Shown here one piece after another: positions 40,713-47,600 of a stretch of DNA of 64,000 nucleotides. Made by a program: the position numbers and the translations under genes. Below the pieces are notes generated by a model that saw nothing but the letters and a program-made list of their open reading frames with translations, was not told the origin of the DNA and did not search any database. Position 1 is the stretch's first letter. The number at the start of each line of letters is the position of its first letter. This DNA is from Bacteroidaceae bacterium (GTDB lineage: Bacteria; Bacteroidota; Bacteroidia; Bacteroidales; Bacteroidaceae): assembly GCA_017940565.1 (NCBI GenBank), contig JAGAYH010000005.1, positions 1-64,000 of the forward strand. Direction: 5' to 3'.

Positions 40713-42368
40713 TCAGTATTCGTCAATCTGGAGTTCGCGGCGGTAGCGGTCGAGCTCACGCTGGAGTTGGCGGGTAATCTTTTCGTAGCCTTTCTGCCCA
40801 TATACGTTGTGGAGCTCGAGCGGATCGTTCCGGAGGTCGTAGAGTTCCATGTAGTCTATGTCGGGGGCATCGACGATGTAGCCGTCCTTGACCATCCACT
40901 GGAAACTGTTGTACTCGCGTGTGCCGGGCATGCGCTGATACTTGTTCTCCTGCTGGGCGCGCGTGCCGCCGCGGCCATAGAAGTGGATGAGTTTGTATCG
41001 GTCGGTGCGCACGCCGTCGTGCTTGCGGGTGAGATGCCAGGTGGGGTAGTCGTAGTAATGGTAATAGATGCTCTTGCGCCAGTCTTTCACGGGCTCTCCG
41101 CTGAACAGTGGGGTGAGCGGGCGGCCGGTCATCTCCGCGGGTTGCGGTGCCTCGGCGAGCCGGAGGAATGTGGGGGCGAAGTCAATGTTCTGCACCATCT
41201 GGCGGCAGACGCTGCCGGGGCGGATGTGGCCGGGATACATCATGACGAGCGGGGTGCGGAGGCTCTCCTCGTACATGAAGCGCTTGTCGAACCATCCGTG
41301 TTCGCCGAGATAGAAGCCTTGGTCGCTGGTATAGACCACGAGGGTGTTTTCCAGCAGATGGTTCTTTTCGAGATAGTCGAGCAGTTGGCCCACGCTCTCG
41401 TCAACGGCATGGATAACGCTGAGATAGTCGCGCAGGTAGTGCTGGTATTTCCATACGGCGAGGTCGCGGCCCTGGGGCGGGGCGGCATTGAAACTGTCGC
41501 TGCGGGCCTTGAAATAGTCGTAGAGCACCTCGGTCTGGTTCTGGTTGAGACCGCCGACGAAGCGTGAGAGCCGGTAGGTGCGGTTCTTGAAAGTATCGAC
41601 CTTGAGGTCGTTGAGCAACTCCATGTGGTTGCCGATGTGCATTTTCTGCGTGCGTGTGGCACTGCCTCGGGTGGCGTAGTCGTCCCAGAAAGTGGGCGGC
41701 AGGGGGAAGTTGACGCGGTCGTACATGCCGAGGTGGCGCAAGGCCGGAATCCAGTTGCGGTGGGGCGCCTTGTGGTGCACCATGAGACAGAAGGGTTTCG
41801 ACGGGTCGCGCTGGTTGAGGAACTCAATGGCGTGGTCGGTGATGAGGTTGGTGGCGTAGCCTTCCTCACGCAGGTATTTGCCGCCGGTGTCCTGACCGCG
41901 GAACACGGGGTTGTAGTACGTGCCCTGGTCGTTGAGCACGTGATAGTAGTCGAAGCCCTTGGGCGTGCCGTCGAGGTGCCACTTGCCCACCATGGCCGTT
42001 TGGTAACCGGCGCGCTGCAGCAGTTCGGAGACGTAGGTCTTGGTGGTGTCGATGCCCTCGGCCAACTGGCGCTGGCCGTTCAGATGGCTGTAGAGGCCGG
42101 TGATGAGGCAGGCCCGTGAGGGGGCGGAGAGCGAGTTTTCCACAAAAGCCTGGTCGAAGCGCATGCCCTGACGGGCGATACGGTCGATGTTGGGCGTGGG
42201 AGCGAGCCGGCCCACGGGGTCGCCGTAGGCGCTGATGGCCTGGTAGGCATGGTCGTCGCTCATAATATAAAGAATGTTGGGGCGGCTTTCGCTCTGTGCC
42301 GCCAACTGGCCTACGGCACACGTGGCGGCGGCCACGGGCAGGAGGGTGCGTCGGGAGGGTATTCGCAT
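40713..42368 (-). CDS. Serine-type secreted sulfatase (S1 family)
   Basis: A 551-residue secreted arylsulfatase-fold enzyme with signal peptide MRIPSRRTLLPVAAATCAVG. The start NILYIMSDDHAYQAISAYG supplies the metal-binding Asp pair. The maturation site is S81-A-P-S-R85 in place of the Cys form, so the formylglycine would be made from serine by an anaerobic sulfatase-maturating enzyme encoded elsewhere. Further motifs are VGKWHLDGTPKGFDYYHVL, VHHKAPHRNW and YTSDQGFYLGEHGWFDKRFM. The sequence resembles glycan exo-sulfatases, probably acting on sulfated hexosamine or related sugars; the exact substrate is inferred. It is the third gene after the esterase and acyltransferase, 14 nt behind the latter. 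Confidence 0.9.
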   Translation of the reverse strand: MRIPSRRTLLPVAAATCAVGQLAAQSESRPNILYIMSDDHAYQAISAYGDPVGRLAPTPNIDRIARQGMRFDQAFVENSLSAPSRACLITGLYSHLNGQRQLAEGIDTTKTYVSELLQRAGYQTAMVGKWHLDGTPKGFDYYHVLNDQGTYYNPVFRGQDTGGKYLREEGYATNLITDHAIEFLNQRDPSKPFCLMVHHKAPHRNWIPALRHLGMYDRVNFPLPPTFWDDYATRGSATRTQKMHIGNHMELLNDLKVDTFKNRTYRLSRFVGGLNQNQTEVLYDYFKARSDSFNAAPPQGRDLAVWKYQHYLRDYLSVIHAVDESVGQLLDYLEKNHLLENTLVVYTSDQGFYLGEHGWFDKRFMYEESLRTPLVMMYPGHIRPGSVCRQMVQNIDFAPTFLRLAEAPQPAEMTGRPLTPLFSGEPVKDWRKSIYYHYYDYPTWHLTRKHDGVRTDRYKLIHFYGRGGTRAQQENKYQRMPGTREYNSFQWMVKDGYIVDAPDIDYMELYDLRNDPLELHNVYGQKGYEKITRQLQRELDRYRRELQIDEY

Positions 42369-42382
42369 GGTTGAAGAGAGTT

Positions 42383-43528
42383 TTATTTGACGAAACGCCG
42401 GGTGAGAGGCAGGGCCCAAAGCAGGCGTGTGACAGCATAGGATGCGGCGAAGGTGGTCAAGGCCATGAGGGCGATGCGCAGGGCGTAGGGCAGACCGCTC
42501 ACGTCGTAGAGGTCATAGGTCATCTGGATGATGGGGAAGTGGCACAAGTAGATGCCGAACATCATGGCGGCCATGCGTGAGAGCCATGGGCGCGACTTCA
42601 CCTGCAGCCGCATGAAGATGAGGAATACGCCCACGGTCTGAAGCATCACGTTCAGACCGCACATGAGCCACGGTATTTCGAGATACTGGTATTGGCCGGG
42701 GAACATGGAGTTCACCCAAATGTAGCCGAAGGATGTGCCGCAGTAGCCCAGCAGGTACATGGGCACTGCCACAAGCAGCGTCTTCGTCCACGACCAGCGC
42801 GGCGGCCACGTCTTCAGGTAGTAGGCCAAGAGCATGTAACCCATGAAGCCGGAGAGGTAGTAAATGGAGTGGAAAATGTTCCAGTCGCACATGCCCCAGA
42901 GGTTGGCTCCAAGGGGCGAATGGCTGGTCATGCCGGCCAGCGTGGCCAGCAGCCGCAGATAGGGGAACAGCAGCGACACGCCCCAGAGGATGAGCACCGT
43001 GCCGACGTCTCGGCGTGTGGCCGTGCGCAGCCAGCCGTTGACGATGGGCAGGGCCAGGTAGAGTCCGATGAGCATGTAGAGATACCACAGGGGAATGGTA
43101 TCGACATTGAAGTTGAACACCCACGTGTAGAGTTTCGTTCCGAGCGATTGTGGCGTGTAACTGGCCACATCGACAAAGGGATTGCCGGTGGAGGGATTGC
43201 CATAGACGTAGTAAGCGTAGCTCACCAGCGGCAGCACAATTGACCAGAAGGCCAGCGGCCAGAGGATGCGGCCGATGCGTTTCCTGTAGTAGCCGCCCAC
43301 GCTGTATTCGCCGCGAACGGGCAGCAGCAGCCAGCCGCTTACCATGACGAGCAGCGTCACGCAGGGCCGCCCGATGCTTTCCAGATACACGCCGGTGAGA
43401 AACTGTGTGCGGTCGTTGTTGAATTGCGCAATGAAGTCATCACATACGTGCGACCATACCACGGCGAAGATGGCGACGATGCGCAGCACGTCCACCCATC
43501 CGTAATTGTCCTTCTTAATCCAGTCCAT
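42383..43528 (-). CDS. Membrane acyltransferase (acyltransferase 3 family)
   Basis: A 381-residue polytopic membrane protein with about ten hydrophobic helices. The start WVDVLRIVAIFAVVWSHVCD holds the conserved His of the acyltransferase 3 (OafA/WecH-like) family. RPCVTLLVMVSGWLLLP and RKRIGRILWPLAFWSIV also match. Such enzymes O-acetylate surface or secreted polysaccharides. It lies between the SGNH hydrolase gene (2-nt gap) and the sulfatase gene. A transferase next to an esterase suggests that acyl groups are exchanged on the same glycan or that the strain modifies its own capsule. Confidence 0.88.
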   Translation of the reverse strand: MDWIKKDNYGWVDVLRIVAIFAVVWSHVCDDFIAQFNNDRTQFLTGVYLESIGRPCVTLLVMVSGWLLLPVRGEYSVGGYYRKRIGRILWPLAFWSIVLPLVSYAYYVYGNPSTGNPFVDVASYTPQSLGTKLYTWVFNFNVDTIPLWYLYMLIGLYLALPIVNGWLRTATRRDVGTVLILWGVSLLFPYLRLLATLAGMTSHSPLGANLWGMCDWNIFHSIYYLSGFMGYMLLAYYLKTWPPRWSWTKTLLVAVPMYLLGYCGTSFGYIWVNSMFPGQYQYLEIPWLMCGLNVMLQTVGVFLIFMRLQVKSRPWLSRMAAMMFGIYLCHFPIIQMTYDLYDVSGLPYALRIALMALTTFAASYAVTRLLWALPLTRRFVK

Positions 43529-43530
43529 GA

Positions 43531-44277
43531 TTACAGTATTCTGACGATACTTGCCGCCCAGAAATTGGCCAGTTCAATGGCTCCCTGGGGGTTGGGATGG
43601 AGGTAAAAGGGTCCGGCGTTGCCCTGCTCGGTGGTGAAGAGGTCGGTGCGGCCTTCGAAGTAGCTGAAGGTTTCCTTCAGTCCGGGAAATACGCGCCTGG
43701 GCTTCTGCTGGGCGTAGTTTTCGAGCAGGCGGTCTATCATGGGATGGTACGACTTCAGGCGCATCAGGCCGGCACGCATGTAGCGCGTGGCGTTGTAGGT
43801 GCTCTCGCTGTACCACAGGGGATACTGCACCACGACTTTAGCTTTGGGGTAGCGCTGCAGCAGTTCGTCGATGATGACCTTCAGGTTGGTGTAGTATTGC
43901 TCCTTGGCCACAGGCGCCCCGAAGCAGCCGTCCTGGGCGCTGTCGTTGGTGCCGAGCATGATGGTGAAGACGAGCTGGCCCTTCAGCTGGCTCAGTTCGT
44001 CGGCGGCTTTCACTACCGGGGGCCAGTAGTGGTCGGCGATGGGCAGGAAATCCGTGGTGGTGGCTCCGCTCACGCCGCAGTTGCGCACCTCCACGTGCCG
44101 GCCCGTCTGCTGTGCAATGGCCTTGCCCACGTGTACGGGCGGTGCCTGGGTGGCGCGGTCGGGCAGGGTGGCCCCGTAGGTGATGCTGTTGCCGATGAAC
44201 ACGATGTTCACATCGTCGGCAGCCCGCAGGCTCACGGCGGCCAGCAGGCAGAGGAGGGAAAGAACGAGTTGTTTCAT
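43531..44277 (-). CDS. SGNH/GDSL-family secreted esterase
   Basis: A 248-residue secreted hydrolase with signal peptide MKQLVLSLLCLLAAVSLRAA. Block I is VNIVFIGNSITYGATLP with the nucleophile Ser in GNSIT, block II is NCGVSGATTTDFL, block III is TIMLGTNDSAQDG and block V is FYLHPNPQGA with the catalytic His. The usual Asp before His (DxxH) is replaced here (GPFYLHPN), so the triad may be completed differently. Family members deacetylate carbohydrates. It heads the three-gene unit from a consensus promoter. Confidence 0.87.
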   Translation of the reverse strand: MKQLVLSLLCLLAAVSLRAADDVNIVFIGNSITYGATLPDRATQAPPVHVGKAIAQQTGRHVEVRNCGVSGATTTDFLPIADHYWPPVVKAADELSQLKGQLVFTIMLGTNDSAQDGCFGAPVAKEQYYTNLKVIIDELLQRYPKAKVVVQYPLWYSESTYNATRYMRAGLMRLKSYHPMIDRLLENYAQQKPRRVFPGLKETFSYFEGRTDLFTTEQGNAGPFYLHPNPQGAIELANFWAASIVRIL

Positions 44278-44309
44278 AACGTGTATTCTTGTTTTGATGA
44301 TTATGCAGA

Positions 44310-44341
44310 CAAATTTACGAAAAAACGTGTGCAGCGCCAAA
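44310..44341 (-). promoter_or_regulatory. Promoter of the esterase-acyltransferase-sulfatase operon
   Basis: Minus strand TTTG (44338-44341) and TAAATTTG (44310-44317) are 20 nt apart, a full consensus promoter 32 nt before the ATG. Confidence 0.8.
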
Positions 44342-44380
44342 AGTCACCTGAAGTTTTGTCGTGTGACCCGTAAGAAAAAA

Positions 44381-44567
44381 GAAAAAATTTTGACATTTCC
44401 GGGATAGAGGCCCGATTTCGGCCGTCATAAGTGGGACTTCGGCTCGCAGAAACGGCGTTTCAAAAATCTGAAGCGCCGTTTCTGTTTGATGATGTTTGAG
44501 GCCCTATGAAAATCAACGGATTGTAAAATGGTTGGAATCTTTTCAAAAAATCTTTACATTTCGTTCC
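44381..44567 (-). repeat. Family 1 dispersed palindromic repeat, copy C
   Basis: The core is CAGAAACGGCGTTTC (44447-44461) paired with GAAGCGCCGTTTCTG (44470-44484). It is flanked by CCCGATTTCGGCCGTCATAA and GTGGGACTTCG on one side and TTTGAGGCCC...AATCAACGGATTG on the other. Both outer edges carry an AAAAAAT(C/T)TTTACATTTC-like word, so the unit is bounded by a direct repeat. It aligns with copies D and E over about 185 nt. Confidence 0.8.
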
Positions 44568-44583
44568 TCTCCGACAGAAAATG

Positions 44584-44619
44584 AAAAGGCGGAAGACCTT
44601 CAAAAGTCTTCCGCCTTTT
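44584..44619 (-). terminator. Terminator of the giant GH2 gene
   Basis: AAAAGGCGGAAGAC (44584-44597) pairs perfectly with GTCTTCCGCCTTTT (44606-44619) around an 8-nt loop. On the minus strand it begins 21 nt after the stop at 44641 and ends in TTTT. Confidence 0.8.
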
Positions 44620-44640
44620 TTATGGATAGTCAATGGTGGT

Positions 44641-47600
44641 TTACTTGACAGCTACTTTCTGTCCGTTGACGATGTAGATGCCCTTGGGCAGGTTGACCTT
44701 GGTGGCGCCGTTGATGCTGCGGCTGACGAGGAGCTGTCCGCTGACGTTGTAAACGCGCAGGGGGCCGTTGCCGTCAATGACGAGGCCGCCGTTGGCAGTG
44801 CGCACGCGGGTCTGGCGGCCGTTGTCGGCCACGGTCTTGCGGATGCCGTCGGTGAGTCCGTCGGCCTCGAGGATTTCAAAGTTTTCCTTGTAGAGGACGA
44901 ATGACTTGATGACCGACTGGCTGAATCCCGGCAGGTTGTAGAGCACGCCGAGCGAGAGGGTGGTCTCGTCGAGCAGGGTGAAGAGGATGCTGCCTTTCTC
45001 AAGGGTGGCGCTGGCCAGTGCCTCGTCAAGATTGGCGTTGCTGGAGAGGGTGTTGCCTTCGGTGGCCACGAGGTAGCAGCGGCCGGTGTTGGCCTGCTCG
45101 TCACAGTTGATGGCGAAGCGGTAGCTGCCGGCGGGCAGGGTGACGGTTTGCCATACCTGCTTGTCTGTCATTTCGTCGGGAAAGCCGTTCCAGCTGGTGG
45201 CGGCGTTGAAGGTGTAGCCGTATTTCTTGTCAACAAAGACACCGAGGTCGTCGGCCTGGGCCATGATGTCACCCTTCCAACCGGAGGTCTCCGTCTCGCT
45301 TTCCAGCTGGCAGAAACGGTCGCCCTGCACGTCGCTGACGAAGTTGTCGGTGTGGATGAATTTCATCTTATAGTTGGTGAGATACTGCTCGCTCACGTCT
45401 TCGGCCGTCTGGACGTCGGTGCCCAGATCGAGGGCGAAAACGCCGGTGGAGGGCACGAAGAGCTCGGTGGGCAGGGCCGTGGCCTTGACCGTGGCGGTAT
45501 GGTTCTGGCCGGAGGCGTCGGCAAGGGTCTTGGTGCCGTCGTTGAACTTATAGTAAGCGAATAGTCCGCCTTCCTTGGCGGCGTCGATGTCGTTGATGGG
45601 GTTGTTCACCTCGGCCTTGATGGTCGGTCCGGTGCGTCGCTCGGTCCACAGGCTGAGCTCGTCGATGGTGGCGTGGAGCGGTGTTTCGCCGCCGAGGATG
45701 AAGTCACTCCAGGCGGGTGAGGTCATGAGCACCGTGCCGTTGCCGCTGGCAACGCCGTCGCGGTAGAAGTAGATGCGGGCGCTGTTGTAGGCTATGGTAT
45801 AGTGGTGCCACTCGCCGGGAATGATGAAGCCCTTGGTGGAGTTGACGGTGCGGGTGCCCATCTTGACGGTGAGCGTGCCGTCGGCTTTGGTGGTGGCGCT
45901 GAATTGGCCGTTGGAGGAACTCATCAGTGTGGCAACTTCGCTCTTGTCGGTCTTCATCCACCAGTCGATGGTCATTTTCTTGTAATTCTCGGCGAAGGGA
46001 TTGTCGAACGTGATGGTTTCGCCCTGACCCTGGAAGCGGAATCCGGTGAGGGAATAGTCGCTGCAGACGAGGAGGGCGTCCTTCTTGGTGACGGTGTTGC
46101 GGCCGTCGGCGTTCTCGGCGGTGTGGGCCACGGTATAGAGGCCGGTGTACTTCGGTGTGAACGACGAGGAGGAACCGTTGACGATGGTGTGGTGGCTGTC
46201 GTTATAGACATCCCAATATTGGGTGACGGGCGAACCGGTGGTGGAGTCGCGCAGGTAGGCCTTGGTGTCAACGAGCACGATGGAGGGATATACCTCAAAG
46301 TTCACGTTGGGGCCGTTGGAGGTTACGGTCACCTGATGCTTGGCTGTGGCGGTGCCGGCGGCGTTGGTGGCCGTGAGAACGACATCGTAAGTGCCGGTGC
46401 GGGCATAGGTGGCCGTGGCGTTGGTACCGGTCACCGCCGGCTCGTTGGCACCGGTGAGGGTCCATTGGTAAACGGCATCGGTGTTCTTAGACTTGTTGAT
46501 AAAAGAGAAAGTCTGTCCTGCGGGCAGTTTCTCGGCCGAAACGGTAAAGTCGGCGTTGGGCTTTTCTGCAGCATTGATGAAGGCCTGGCGTGTCACGACG
46601 AGAGAGTCGCCGGTGGCATTGTAGGCTGTGAGCACAATGTCGAAACTGCCGGTTTTCGGGAAAATGAACGACGGCTTGAGAGCGGTGAGGTTAGTGACTC
46701 CGGCGTCGGGGGCATTCCACTTCCAGCGGGCACAGCCCAGGAGAGTCACTTCGGGCACCACTTCGGCGCCTTGCCGGTAACTGCGGACCAAGAGTGAGAA
46801 ATCGGCGCTGAATGTTTTCCCGCTGAGAATGGAGTTGTCGGTGTCGGCCGTGCTGGTGCCCTCGTCAAGGTAGGGCGCATGGTGCAGACCGGCGCCATCG
46901 CGCAACTTCTTCTCCCCGTCCACCTCAATCTCGTCCATCATGTAGTAGGCCAGCAGGTCGGGCTCCGAGGCAGGATTGAGTACGGGCACGTCCATGTCGG
47001 TGACAATCTGCTCGGCGGTACGGGCCGTCTTCCAGATGCGTACATCGTCGAAGTAGCCTTTCAGCAAGTGGCCTTCGCCGCCGAACTCGAAGTTGAGCAT
47101 CTGCGGCAGTCCCGACTTGATGGTCGAGTTCAGTGTGCCTGCCTGCTTTCCATTAATGTACAGTGTCAGCCGCCGGCCGTCCACGGTGACGGCGATATGG
47201 TTCCACTGCTTTGGCTTGACGGCCTGTACGGCAGAGGTGACGCGGCCGGCGCTGGCGTTGGTCCATCCGGCACGAATCTGGTTGGAACTGGTCGGAGTAA
47301 TGACGAATGAGCCCCAACCGGGGCCCACTTGTTGAAAATCGGCATGTACTGTGTCGGGCTTCATCCAAAACTCAATGGTGGCCTGTTCCATGGCCTTGCT
47401 GAAGACGTCAGGGATGCGAAACCCCGAAAGGTTGAAGTAGCGCACCAGATTGTCGCCGGTGCCCGGAGCGACTGTTGTCACATGAAACACGTCGCTCTGT
47501 ACGGACAGGCCTTTCTTGTATTGCGCAGCCACGGTATATCCGGCGTTTGTGTCGTCCGATACATCGAAGGCACCGGCATCGTTGCCGAGCGTGGTGAGTT

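Larger units (their letters stand above)
44278..44640. other. Intergenic region with esterase promoter, family 1 repeat and GH2 terminator
   Basis: No gene is seen. It holds the minus promoter at 44310-44341, family 1 copy C (44381-44567) and the terminator of the giant GH2 gene (44584-44619). Confidence 0.65.
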
